Source: Sphingomonas chungangi (GTDB lineage: Bacteria > Pseudomonadota > Alphaproteobacteria > Sphingomonadales > Sphingomonadaceae). From it: a stretch of 64,000 nucleotides of DNA. The notes below the pieces were generated by a model, which saw only the letters and a list, made by a program, of their open reading frames with translations, made no database searches and was not told the origin of the DNA. Shown piece after piece: positions 28,565 through 36,052 of the stretch (position 1 is the first letter of the stretch; each line of letters starts with the position of its first letter). A program made the position numbers and the translations under genes. The stretch spans positions 1-64,000 of the forward strand of contig NZ_JACEIB010000003.1 in the NCBI RefSeq assembly GCF_013778325.1, given 5' to 3'.

Positions 28565-29494
28565 CTATCGGGCCGGATTGGGCAAGTCCTCGCCCGCGAA
28601 GAAGGCTTTCAGGTTGGCCATCAGCATCGCCGCCATCTGCTGCACCGCTTCCTGCGTCGCGCCGGCGGTGTGCGGGGTGAGGGTGGTGTTGGGAACGTCG
28701 GCCCAGCGCTCCGCCGGGGTCGGCTCGGTTTCGTAGACATCCAGCGCGGCGCCGCCGAGGCGGCCGTCCTTGAGCGCGACGATCAGCGCATCCTCGTCCA
28801 CCAATTGCCCGCGCGCGACGTTGACGAGCAGGCCCTGCGGCCCCAGCGCCTCGATCACCGCGCGCGAGATCAGCCCGACATTGCCGCCATGCGCGCGCGC
28901 CGCGACGACGAGGATGTCGCTCTCCTCCGCCAGCGCGACGAGGCTTTCCGCGCGCGGCCAGGCGGCATCCGGCTTGGGGCTCGGCCCCCACCAGCCGACC
29001 CGCATCCGCATCGCCTCCGCCCGCACCGCCATCGCCGCGCCGATGCTGCCGAGGCCGACGATGCCGATCCTCATGCCGCCGAGCGAGCGGGTCATCGGTT
29101 TCTCGCGCGCATGCCAGCCGCCGCCGCGCAGCCTGCGGTCCCCGGTCACGATCGCGCGGAGATGGCCGACGATCAGCCCGATCGCATGATCGGCGACATC
29201 CTCGTCATTGACGTTGTGCGCATGGCTGACGGCGATGCCGCGCGCCTTCGCCCACGCCACGTCGATCCCGTCATAGCCGACCGTGAAGCAGGCGATCAGG
29301 CCAAGCTTCGGCATGCGATCGACGAGTTCCGGCGGGATCGAGAACTCGCCGGCCGCGATCATCGCCTGCGTCTCGGCGATGCGCGGCTCGTCTCCGGGCT
29401 CCCACAGTCGCAGCACGTCGTAATGGGGGCTGAGCAGCGCGATCACCGGCGCCAGATGCGGCTGGACGACGAGGACGATGGGGCGGTCGGTCAT
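28565..29494 (-). CDS. D-2-hydroxyacid dehydrogenase
   Basis: A 309-residue NAD(P)-dependent dehydrogenase of the D-isomer-specific family, likely acting on glyoxylate/hydroxypyruvate or a similar 2-keto acid. The nucleotide motif is GIVGLGSIG, and the catalytic Arg (VNVARGQLVDE), Glu (DVYETEP) and His (LTPHTAGAT) are present. The translation start MTDRPIVLVV at 29494 is followed by a normal fold; the frame extends upstream only through repeat copy 5. No operon partner is evident. Confidence 0.9.
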   Translation of the reverse strand: MTDRPIVLVVQPHLAPVIALLSPHYDVLRLWEPGDEPRIAETQAMIAAGEFSIPPELVDRMPKLGLIACFTVGYDGIDVAWAKARGIAVSHAHNVNDEDVADHAIGLIVGHLRAIVTGDRRLRGGGWHAREKPMTRSLGGMRIGIVGLGSIGAAMAVRAEAMRMRVGWWGPSPKPDAAWPRAESLVALAEESDILVVAARAHGGNVGLISRAVIEALGPQGLLVNVARGQLVDEDALIVALKDGRLGGAALDVYETEPTPAERWADVPNTTLTPHTAGATQEAVQQMAAMLMANLKAFFAGEDLPNPAR

Positions 29495-29508
29495 AAACGT
29501 ACTCCATT

Positions 29509-29598
29509 CCGTTCGGGCTGAGCCTGTCGAAGCCCTGTCCTTTCCCCTCGCACGCGTAAAGGTGAAGGACAGCCCTTCGACAAGCTCAGGGCGAACGG
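29509..29598. repeat. Dispersed inverted repeat, short form (copy 5)
   Basis: A 90-base element from CCGTTCGGGCTGAGC to CTCAGGGCGAACGG with CTGTCGAAG facing CTTCGACAAG. Its right end overlaps the last codons and the stop codon (29586-29588) of the holin gene, which is read from the opposite side. Confidence 0.88.
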
Positions 29599-29882
29599 GG
29601 AGGGGTATTGCCGCTCTTCGCCTTGCCCCATTCGCGCACCACCGTGTAGCCCAGATAGCCGGTTCCGAAGAGCGCGTAGAGCGGCTCCGGTATCGCATCG
29701 AGATAGGCGGCGATCGCGCGGGTCATCGTCGCGGCGGTCGCAAGGCCGATCGCGGCGATCCCCGCCATCGGGACGGCGCCAAGCAGCAAGGCGTACATCA
29801 CGTACAGGAACGCAGGCCGCGCCCGGCTGGTGAAGGGATCGGCCGAGGCGTCCTCGATATCGAGCGGGGAGTTGGCCATCAT
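29586..29882 (-). CDS. Holin, GTA-type three-helix
   Basis: A 98-residue membrane protein with hydrophobic segments at about 24-45, 47-62 and 70-85, a basic residue pair before the first (SRARPAFLY) and a charged C-terminal REWGKAKSG. This matches my memory of the GTA_holin_3TM family. It overlaps the endolysin gene stop (ATGA) and follows it in transcription, giving a two-gene lysis cassette. The C-terminal residues NTPPRSP and the stop are encoded by repeat copy 5, so the native end may have been replaced. No other phage genes are near. Confidence 0.7.
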   Translation of the reverse strand: MMANSPLDIEDASADPFTSRARPAFLYVMYALLLGAVPMAGIAAIGLATAATMTRAIAAYLDAIPEPLYALFGTGYLGYTVVREWGKAKSGNTPPRSP

Positions 29883-30418
29883 CCCACCCGGTTCGCCAGC
29901 CAGCCGTAGAGGAAGGCCTCGTCGGCCGGCCGCGTCTCGGCGAGCGCGAGGTAGCGCTCGCCCTGCAGCGCATCGAGCGCCTTGATCAGCACCGCCTCGC
30001 CGGCCGCGCCCCGTACTCGCGCGAACGCCTTGAGTGCGCCAAGTACCGCGTCATCCACCGCGCCCTTGGCGGCTACGTCGCGATAATCGGCGCCGTTGCG
30101 GTTGAGCGCGTTGAGCGCGCGGCGCAGAAAGCCGGCGGCGGTGCCGGTGCCCATGTTCGCGCCGGTATCGAACAGCTCGGCCGCGACCTTCGGCGCCAGT
30201 GCCGCCACCGCATCGAGGCGCGGCTTCGTCCAGTAATCGGCGCGGTAGATGGCGACCGCCGTGTCGCGCGGCAGCTTCGCCATGTCGCCGGCATAACCAT
30301 GCTGGCGGGCGACCGCCTGGGTGATGCCGAAGCGGGTCGGCCCGCCCTTGTCGGCGGCGCGCGCGACATAACCGCCCTCGCGGGCGATGAGTTCGTCGAT
30401 CAGGGAAGCGGGGTTCAT
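29879..30418 (-). CDS. Endolysin, glycoside hydrolase family 108
   Basis: A 179-residue N-acetylmuramidase-like enzyme expected to cleave peptidoglycan. The catalytic Glu14 is in REGGYV, followed by the family's DKGGPTRFGIT segment, DYWTKPRLDA and FDTGANMGTG. There is no signal peptide, so it would need a holin to reach the wall, and a holin-like gene overlaps its end. The start ATG has a hairpin in its leader (TCGGCTC / GAGCCGA, 30422-30444). GH108 endolysins are typical of phages and gene transfer agents. Immediately upstream in the genome is ctrA, transcribed the same way. Confidence 0.87.
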   Translation of the reverse strand: MNPASLIDELIAREGGYVARAADKGGPTRFGITQAVARQHGYAGDMAKLPRDTAVAIYRADYWTKPRLDAVAALAPKVAAELFDTGANMGTGTAAGFLRRALNALNRNGADYRDVAAKGAVDDAVLGALKAFARVRGAAGEAVLIKALDALQGERYLALAETRPADEAFLYGWLANRVG

Positions 30419-30487
30419 GGCTCGGCTCCATCGAAGCGAGCCGAATCATATAACCAGAAAGGTTCGTGTAGGAAAATGGTTTTTTTG

Positions 30488-30509
30488 ATTCTCCCGTGTC
30501 GGGGAGAAT
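30488..30509. repeat. Inverted repeat upstream of the endolysin gene
   Basis: ATTCTCCC (30488-30495) faces GGGAGAAT (30502-30509). Neither strand has a T run after the stem, so it is not a standard terminator. It lies between ctrA and the endolysin gene and could be an operator or an mRNA hairpin. Confidence 0.4.
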
Positions 30510-30522
30510 TTCAGAAAAGCGA

Positions 30523-30555
30523 AGGGCCGCCCCCTATCCCCTAGGCGACGGCCCT
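30523..30555 (-). terminator. Probable terminator of ctrA
   Basis: On the minus strand, AGGGCCG and CGGCCCT form a stem followed by TCGCTTTTCTG. It stands about 27 bases after the ctrA stop, so ctrA and the lysis pair are probably separate transcripts. Confidence 0.55.
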
Positions 30556-30581
30556 CCTCCGGGTAGTCTCATGACGAAACC

Positions 30582-31283
30582 TTACGCCACCTGCGCGGCG
30601 CCGACCTCCTGCGGATCGCGCAGCACGTAGCCGCGGCCCCACACGGTCTCGATGTAATTCTCGCCTTCGCAAGCCAGCGACAGCTTCTTGCGCAGCTTGC
30701 AGATGAACACGTCGATGATCTTGAGTTCCGGCTCGTCCATGCCGCCATAGAGATGGTTCAGGAACATCTCCTTGGTGAGCGTGGTGCCCTTGCGGAGCGA
30801 GAGCAGCTCCAGCATCGCATATTCCTTGCCGGTCAGGTGCACGCGGGCGCTGTCGACCTCGACCGTCTTGGCATCGAGGTTGACCTGCAGCTTGCCCGTC
30901 TTGATGACCGACTGGCTGTGCCCCTTCGAGCGGCGGACGATCGCATGGATGCGGGCGACCAGCTCCTCGCGGTGGAAGGGCTTCACGACGTAATCGTCGG
31001 CGCCGAAGCCGAGCGCGCGGACCTTGCTGTCCATCTCGGAGACGCCGGAGAGGATCAGCACCGGGGTCTGCACCTTGGCGACGCGCAGCTTCTTCAGCAC
31101 GTCATAGCCGTGCATGTCCGGCAGGTTGAGATCCAGGCAGATGATGTCGTAATCGTAGAGCTTGCCGAGATCGAGGCCTTCCTCGCCCAGATCCGTGGTG
31201 TAGGTGTTGAACCCTTCGGCGCCCAGCATCAGCTCGATGGCCTTGGCGGTCGTGGGATCGTCCTCGATCAGGAGTACGCGCAT
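30582..31283 (-). CDS. ctrA: Cell cycle response regulator CtrA
   Basis: A 233-residue OmpR-type regulator with very high similarity to alphaproteobacterial CtrA. Phospho-acceptor Asp51 lies in [15 protein letters not shown], and the DNA-binding domain contains the CtrA-specific runs [20 protein letters not shown] and [20 protein letters not shown]. CtrA controls cell division, motility and, in several species, gene transfer agent genes. The ATG at 31283 ([10 protein letters not shown]) is the natural start; an in-frame ATG 57 bases upstream is less likely. A candidate CtrA half-site pair lies about 85 bases upstream. The final residues (VGAAQVA) are variable in the family. Confidence 0.97.
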   Translation of the reverse strand: MRVLLIEDDPTTAKAIELMLGAEGFNTYTTDLGEEGLDLGKLYDYDIICLDLNLPDMHGYDVLKKLRVAKVQTPVLILSGVSEMDSKVRALGFGADDYVVKPFHREELVARIHAIVRRSKGHSQSVIKTGKLQVNLDAKTVEVDSARVHLTGKEYAMLELLSLRKGTTLTKEMFLNHLYGGMDEPELKIIDVFICKLRKKLSLACEGENYIETVWGRGYVLRDPQEVGAAQVA

Positions 31284-31364
31284 TGTCCGTCCATCCCCGT
31301 CAGTGCGGCCAGAGCGCTCCGCCCAAAGCCTTCCGTTCACATTTACGGGTATGAAGGAAAAAGG

Positions 31365-31379
31365 TTAACGGGGCGTAAA
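31365..31379. promoter_or_regulatory. Candidate CtrA binding site
   Basis: TTAA, then seven bases, then TAAA, one mismatch from the CtrA consensus TTAA-N7-TTAA. It lies between the divergent ctrA and pseudouridine synthase starts and could mediate ctrA autoregulation. Confidence 0.45.
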
Positions 31380-31454
31380 GACCAAACGAATCGTTTACGC
31401 GCCGAGTCGAATCGGCCGTTGCACATTGGTCGAAATGCGTGGCACGGGGGCCAC

Positions 31455-32111
31455 ATGCTGGCCGACCGCATCCTGTTCATCGACGCCGAGGCGATCGTGC
31501 TCGACAAGCCGGCGGGATTGCCGGTGGATCGACCGCGCGACGGATCGGACAGTCTCGAAGATGCGCTGGAATCCTTGCGTTTCGGTTTCCAGCGCGAGCC
31601 GCATGCGGTGCATCGGCTGGATCGCGACACGTCGGGTTGCCTGCTGCTCGCGCGCAACCCGAAGGCGCACAAGCGCTTCGCCGCCGCGTTCGAGGAGGGG
31701 AAGGTCGCCAAGGTCTATATCGCCGTGCTGGAGGGCGTGCCGGAGGTTGCGGCCGGCCGGATCGAGCTGCCGCTGTCGAAGCGCTCCACGAAGGCCGAAG
31801 GCTGGCGGATGGTCGGCGATCCCAAGAAAGGCAAGCCGGCTGTGACCGACTGGCGCCTGCTCGGCGTCGAGGACGGACGCACGCTCGTCGAGTTCCGGCC
31901 GCAGACCGGGCGCACCCATCAACTCCGCGTCCATGCCGCCGAGGGGTTGGGCCTGCCGATCGTCGGCGATCCGGTATATGGGCAAGTCGGTTCCGCCATG
32001 TTGCTTCACGCCGCCCGCCTCACTCTCCCGCGCGATCCCAAGGCGGCGATCGAGGCGGAGGCGCCGCTCCCCGAGACTTTCGCGCGCTGGGCGCACCATG
32101 CCGGCGGCTGA
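31455..32111 (+). CDS. RluA-family pseudouridine synthase
   Basis: A 218-residue RNA-modifying enzyme. The catalytic Asp is in HRLDRDTSG, and KVYIAVLEG and RPQTGRTHQLRVHAA are further hallmarks. It lacks an S4 domain, so it resembles the short RluA or TruC-like members that act on rRNA or tRNA. The ATG at 31455 is preceded by GGGGG; the open frame reaches far upstream into ctrA's opposite strand, which is a shadow. Its end overlaps the arfB start by 14 bases. Confidence 0.88.
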   Translation: MLADRILFIDAEAIVLDKPAGLPVDRPRDGSDSLEDALESLRFGFQREPHAVHRLDRDTSGCLLLARNPKAHKRFAAAFEEGKVAKVYIAVLEGVPEVAAGRIELPLSKRSTKAEGWRMVGDPKKGKPAVTDWRLLGVEDGRTLVEFRPQTGRTHQLRVHAAEGLGLPIVGDPVYGQVGSAMLLHAARLTLPRDPKAAIEAEAPLPETFARWAHHAGG

Positions 32112-32511
32112 ACCCTATGTCCTGCCCGAGGACGCGCTGGAGGAGCGCTTTCTGGCCTCGACCGGGCCGGGCGGCCAGAACGTCAACAAGGTCGCGACCG
32201 CCGTACAGCTGCGCGTCGACGTCTACGCGCTGCGCCTGCCGCCCTCCGTATTCCAGCGGCTGAAGGCGCTGGCCGGATCGCGCTGGGTGGAAGGCGGCGC
32301 GATCCTCGTCACCGCGCGCGAGCATCGCACCCGCGAGGCCAATCGCGAGGCCGCCCGCGCCCGCATCACGGCTCTGGTGGAACAGGCGCTGGTCAAGCCC
32401 GAGCGGCGGATCAAGACCAAGCCCACCAAGGCCTCCAAGGAACGCCGCCTGACCGGCAAGGCGACGCGATCCGGCGTGAAGGCGGGGCGGGGCAAGGTGC
32501 GGCTGGACTGA
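32098..32511 (+). CDS. arfB: Alternative ribosome-rescue factor ArfB
   Basis: A 137-residue peptidyl-tRNA hydrolase (YaeJ family) that releases peptides from ribosomes stalled without a stop codon. The catalytic GGQ is in STGPGGQNVNK near the N-terminus and the C-terminal tail is a Lys/Arg-rich helix (KTKPTKASKERRLTGKATRS) that would enter the mRNA channel. Codon-recognition domains are absent, as expected. Overlap with the RluA-family gene indicates translational coupling. Confidence 0.9.
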   Translation: MPAAEPYVLPEDALEERFLASTGPGGQNVNKVATAVQLRVDVYALRLPPSVFQRLKALAGSRWVEGGAILVTAREHRTREANREAARARITALVEQALVKPERRIKTKPTKASKERRLTGKATRSGVKAGRGKVRLD

Positions 32512-32574
32512 TCGGCCGGCACGGCCACGATTCGTCAACTTCTGCCCGCTAGCCGGATCGTGCAGGGAGTCCGT

Positions 32575-34461
32575 ATGGCAGGCACGATCACCTTCACGCT
32601 GACCGAGCAGGATCTGATCGCCGCGCGCCGCGCGCAGTTCCGCCGCCGGACGCGCTCGCGCTGGGCGCTGGCCTATTACGCGATCCTGCTCGTGGTGATC
32701 TGGGTGGCCATCTTCGGCATCAACGTGGTGACGGATGGCGGCTGGGGCGATGCGGCCCGCACGGCGTCGCTATTCTGCGCGATGATCCTCGGGCCGATCA
32801 CGCTGCTCATGCTGCTGGGCTATGGTCTCACCGGCTATCAGGTCCGGCGCCTCTTCCGGCAGCAACGCTCGCTGCGCGAGGAGATGCAGGCGAGCTGGAC
32901 CGACGTGGGGCTGGATCTGCGCAGCGTGGTGGTGACGGCCAGCATGCCCTGGTCCGATTTCCACGGCTGGAAGCAGGCCGAAATGGGATTTCTGATCTAT
33001 ATCAACGACTATAGCTGCCACATATTCCCGCGCCGCGCCTTCACCGACGAGCAATGGGCCGATCTGGAAGGGACGCTGGTACGGAGCGGGCTGCCCCGCC
33101 AGGGCGCGTCCGCGAGCAAGGATCAGGCGGCGGCAAAGCAGGTCTCCGTCGAGAAGGCGCAGCGCAAGTGGTGGAGCATGGCGGCATGGTCGAGCCCCGG
33201 CCGGGTGGCTTTGCTGTGGATCGTTCTCGCCTTCCTCACGATCGTCGACACGGTGGTGTTCGCGGATGTCGGCGAGATGGTCAGCGCGATCCTCTTCCTG
33301 TCCGGCGCGCCCGTCGTCGCGGCGCTGCTGGCGGGCTGGGTGCTGCGGCTGCGCGCGTCGACGCTGGGGCTGGCATCGATCTTCCTCGCCATCGCGATCG
33401 TCTTCCAGCTGGAATGGCTGCTGATCCGGGCCAGCGGGCCGGCGGTGCAGTCGGACGGGTTCTTCGGCCTCCTCGGCGGCGCGATGGTGCTGCTCGCGAT
33501 CCTGGCGATCTGGCTGCGCTTCTCGCAACGGAGCACGAAGCGGGCGTGGGCGGCGATCGGCCTGCTGGTCGGCACGATCGCGGTAGCGGGCTGGTTCAGT
33601 CAAGCCGATGCGATGTTCTACCGCGCCTCGGCGCAGGTGCGCGATATGCTCGGCATCGGCGAGAAGGACGACGCGGCGGACAAGGCTTACGACGCGGTCC
33701 GCGACATCCCGGTCGATCGGCTGTGGGGCGCGCAGCCCGGGTTGGTGGCGAAGGCGGTTGATAGGTTGTCGCCGCGCGTCGCGGGGCGACCCAACGTCTA
33801 TGCCATCACCGTCGCGGCGGGCGGCTCGCAGCAACTCTTCGCGCGGGAGGCCCGGCTCGCCCGGCAGGTCGCCGCCGCCCGGTTCGGCGCGGACTATCGC
33901 GGCGGGATCCTGCTCTCCAACGGCGTCACCGACATCCTCCACGAGCCGCTGGCGACGCAGGACAATATGGCGGCGGCGGCGCGCGGCGTGGGTGATCATA
34001 TGGACCCGGCGCAGGACCTCGCCTTCGTCTATCTCGTCTCGCACGGCTCGCGCGATGCGGAGCTTCAGACCGATTTGCCGACCTATGACGATCTGAGCCC
34101 GATCTCGGCCGCCTCGGTTTCCGATGCACTGCGGCAGGCGGGGATCAGGCGGCGGGTGATCGTCATTTCGGCCTGTTTCTCGGGCAGCTGGATCCCGGCG
34201 CTCGCCAATGACGACACGATCGTGATCACCGCGGCGCGGAAGGACCGCACCTCCTTCGGCTGCGACGATTCGCTGGCGCTCACCTATTTCGGCGAGGCCT
34301 TCCTGCGCGGTCCGCTGGCCAAGGGCGCCTCGCTTCGGGATGCGTTCGAAGCGGCGCGCAAGGCGATTGCGGCGCGCGAGGGGAAGGATCACCTGACCCC
34401 TTCCGAGCCGCAGCTGTTCGTGGGCAGGAACATGCAGGCGCTCTGGACCCAGGCGCGGTAA
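32575..34461 (+). CDS. Membrane protein with YcxB-like and C13 protease-like domains
   Basis: A 628-residue protein in two parts. The N-terminal half has two early membrane helices (about 30-50, 65-90), a YcxB-like cytoplasmic segment (WSDFHGWKQAEMGFLIYIND), then about five more helices up to residue 350. The C-terminal third is a caspase/legumain-like (peptidase C13) domain with the catalytic pair His490 in LVSHGSRD and Cys534 in VISACFSGSW. It is expected to be a membrane-anchored cysteine protease. The ATG at 32575 has AGGGAG upstream. It stands alone, ended by a hairpin terminator. C13 proteins in bacteria are poorly characterised. Confidence 0.8.
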   Translation: MAGTITFTLTEQDLIAARRAQFRRRTRSRWALAYYAILLVVIWVAIFGINVVTDGGWGDAARTASLFCAMILGPITLLMLLGYGLTGYQVRRLFRQQRSLREEMQASWTDVGLDLRSVVVTASMPWSDFHGWKQAEMGFLIYINDYSCHIFPRRAFTDEQWADLEGTLVRSGLPRQGASASKDQAAAKQVSVEKAQRKWWSMAAWSSPGRVALLWIVLAFLTIVDTVVFADVGEMVSAILFLSGAPVVAALLAGWVLRLRASTLGLASIFLAIAIVFQLEWLLIRASGPAVQSDGFFGLLGGAMVLLAILAIWLRFSQRSTKRAWAAIGLLVGTIAVAGWFSQADAMFYRASAQVRDMLGIGEKDDAADKAYDAVRDIPVDRLWGAQPGLVAKAVDRLSPRVAGRPNVYAITVAAGGSQQLFAREARLARQVAAARFGADYRGGILLSNGVTDILHEPLATQDNMAAAARGVGDHMDPAQDLAFVYLVSHGSRDAELQTDLPTYDDLSPISAASVSDALRQAGIRRRVIVISACFSGSWIPALANDDTIVITAARKDRTSFGCDDSLALTYFGEAFLRGPLAKGASLRDAFEAARKAIAAREGKDHLTPSEPQLFVGRNMQALWTQAR

Positions 34462-34467
34462 AAGAAA

Positions 34468-34494
34468 CCCCGCCGGAGCGAACTCGCGGCGGGG
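34468..34494 (+). terminator. Terminator after the C13-like gene
   Basis: CCCCGCCG (34468-34475) pairs with CGGCGGGG (34487-34494). There is no T run after it, so it may be rho-assisted. Confidence 0.55.
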
Positions 34495-34642
34495 CCAAGG
34501 TCAGGGAGTGCCGGCAGGGGTCGGCCGGCGCATCCTCCTCTAGGTCCCGCTGCCTGAACGGCAAATGACGGAGGCGCACGTTCGGCCTTCTTGCCGCTCT
34601 GCCGGCGCCGCCTTATCTGCCGCTCCCTGATCGGAGCGACCT

Positions 34643-35131
34643 ATGTTCGATTTCAAGCAACAGGCCGGCGCCGATGCCGCCACCGTCTGGGAAGACCTGC
34701 TCTCCGCCGTCGATGGCGTGACGCAAGGCGAGCCGGACCCCATCGCCAACATGGCGAACGTCGCGGCGTTGCTGTGGGAGCTGGTGCCCGATCTCAACTG
34801 GGCGGGCTTCTATCGCATGGTGGGCGGCGAGCTGGTGCTCGGACCGTTCCAAGGGCGCGCGGCCTGCATCCGCATCGCGCTGGGCTCGGGCGTGTGCGGC
34901 AGCGCCGCCGCTACGGCCAGGACGCAGCTGGTCGAGGACGTCCACGCCTTTCCCGGCCACATCGCCTGCGATGCTGCATCTGCCTCCGAACTGGTGGTGC
35001 CGATCGTGATCGCGGGGCGTGTCGAAGCCGTGCTCGATCTCGACAGCCCAACCCTCGCGCGCTTCACCGCCGAGGATGCGGTGTGGGCCGAACGGCTCTG
35101 CGCGTTGCTTTCGGAGCGTCTGGCCGCCTGA
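34643..35131 (+). CDS. msrC: Free methionine-(R)-sulfoxide reductase (GAF domain)
   Basis: A 162-residue GAF-domain enzyme that reduces free methionine-R-sulfoxide using thioredoxin. The three catalytic cysteines are Cys75, Cys85 and Cys109, with spacings of 10 and 24 as in E. coli fRMsr (84, 94, 118). The segment LNWAGFYRM and SELVVPIV are also typical. It is a cytoplasmic oxidative-stress repair enzyme. It is a single gene with no evident operon partner. Confidence 0.9.
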   Translation: MFDFKQQAGADAATVWEDLLSAVDGVTQGEPDPIANMANVAALLWELVPDLNWAGFYRMVGGELVLGPFQGRAACIRIALGSGVCGSAAATARTQLVEDVHAFPGHIACDAASASELVVPIVIAGRVEAVLDLDSPTLARFTAEDAVWAERLCALLSERLAA

Positions 35132-35251
35132 CCCATAACGGGACTCACTCCCGAGTCTCCGCGCTTCCTGCGCAACCCGCGAGGATGATAAGACTTTCCC
35201 CGATCATGGGTCCGCGCGCCATCTTCCGGCGCGGCGAGAAGGGGACAGGAT

Positions 35252-36052
35252 ATGCGTGCACTGGGCATCATGGCGGGAGCGGCGATCCTCGCGCTGGCGC
35301 CGCAGGCGGCCTCCGCGCAGGCGGGCGCGACCGCCGGCGTGCCGATGCAGGCGGGCAGCGCCTGGGGCCATGCCGCCCCGCCGCCCGTCGCCTACACCCC
35401 CGCGCCGATGACCGGCGGTCCCGGCTATGCCCCGGCGCCGATGACGCACATGGGGCCGCCTCCGGGCGCGTGGCATGGCGGCGGCGACTATCATCGCCCG
35501 ATGCCGGGCTGGAAGGTGCCGCACCACTATCGCGACCGTTCCTATGTCGTGGCCGACTGGCGCGGCTGGGGCTTCGGCCAGCCGGGGCCGGGCATGGCCT
35601 GGATCCGCTATTATGACGACGCGCTGCTGGTCGATGGTGACGGTCGCGTGGTCGATTGCCGTTACGGCGTGAACTGGGACGGCGGCTATCAGGCGCGCGG
35701 CTATGCCGGTGGCCCGGGCTATGGGTACGGCTATGGTCCGCCTCCGGGCGCCTATCCGCCGCCGGGCTATCCGATGCCGGGCACGCGCACCTACCAGGCC
35801 GGCCCGGACACCACCGTCACCACCACGGTGACACCGCTCGGTGCGCCGGCGGTCTATTCCACCGGCGGCTGCGGCGCGTGCGGCGGCGCGGTCGTGACGG
35901 TGACGCCGGGCATGGCCGTCACCACCACGACGACCACCACCGAGTATCGCACGGTCTACCGCAAGGTCGCGGTCAGGCAGCGGGCGTGGAAGCCCATCCG
36001 CCGCTATCACCCGCGCTGCGTGAAAACGACCTGCGCGGTGCAGGGCAGCTGA
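35252..36052 (+). CDS. RcnB-family secreted protein
   Basis: A 266-residue protein with a cleavable signal peptide (AILALAPQAASA) and a Pro/Gly/Tyr-rich N-terminal half. The RcnB-like module DWRGWGFGQPGPGMAWIRYY, with DALLVDGDGRVVD following, lies near residues 110-145. RcnB in E. coli is a periplasmic nickel/cobalt homeostasis protein; the function here is unknown. Repeats of GGPGYGYGYGPPPGAYPP and a Thr-rich tract follow, then a Cys-rich end (GGCGACGG, RCVKTTCAV). The last 80 bases overlap the opposing metallophosphoesterase gene. Confidence 0.8.
   Translation: MRALGIMAGAAILALAPQAASAQAGATAGVPMQAGSAWGHAAPPPVAYTPAPMTGGPGYAPAPMTHMGPPPGAWHGGGDYHRPMPGWKVPHHYRDRSYVVADWRGWGFGQPGPGMAWIRYYDDALLVDGDGRVVDCRYGVNWDGGYQARGYAGGPGYGYGYGPPPGAYPPPGYPMPGTRTYQAGPDTTVTTTVTPLGAPAVYSTGGCGACGGAVVTVTPGMAVTTTTTTTEYRTVYRKVAVRQRAWKPIRRYHPRCVKTTCAVQGS

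Noticed and set aside
29586-30418. A complete prophage around the endolysin and holin
   Set aside because: Neighbours are a hydroxyacid dehydrogenase and ctrA; no capsid, portal, terminase, integrase or att-like repeats are visible.
30488-30509. Hairpin ATTCTCCC/GGGAGAAT as a terminator for ctrA or the lysis genes
   Set aside because: The T run precedes the stem on the plus strand and gives an A run after it on the minus strand, so neither direction fits an intrinsic terminator.
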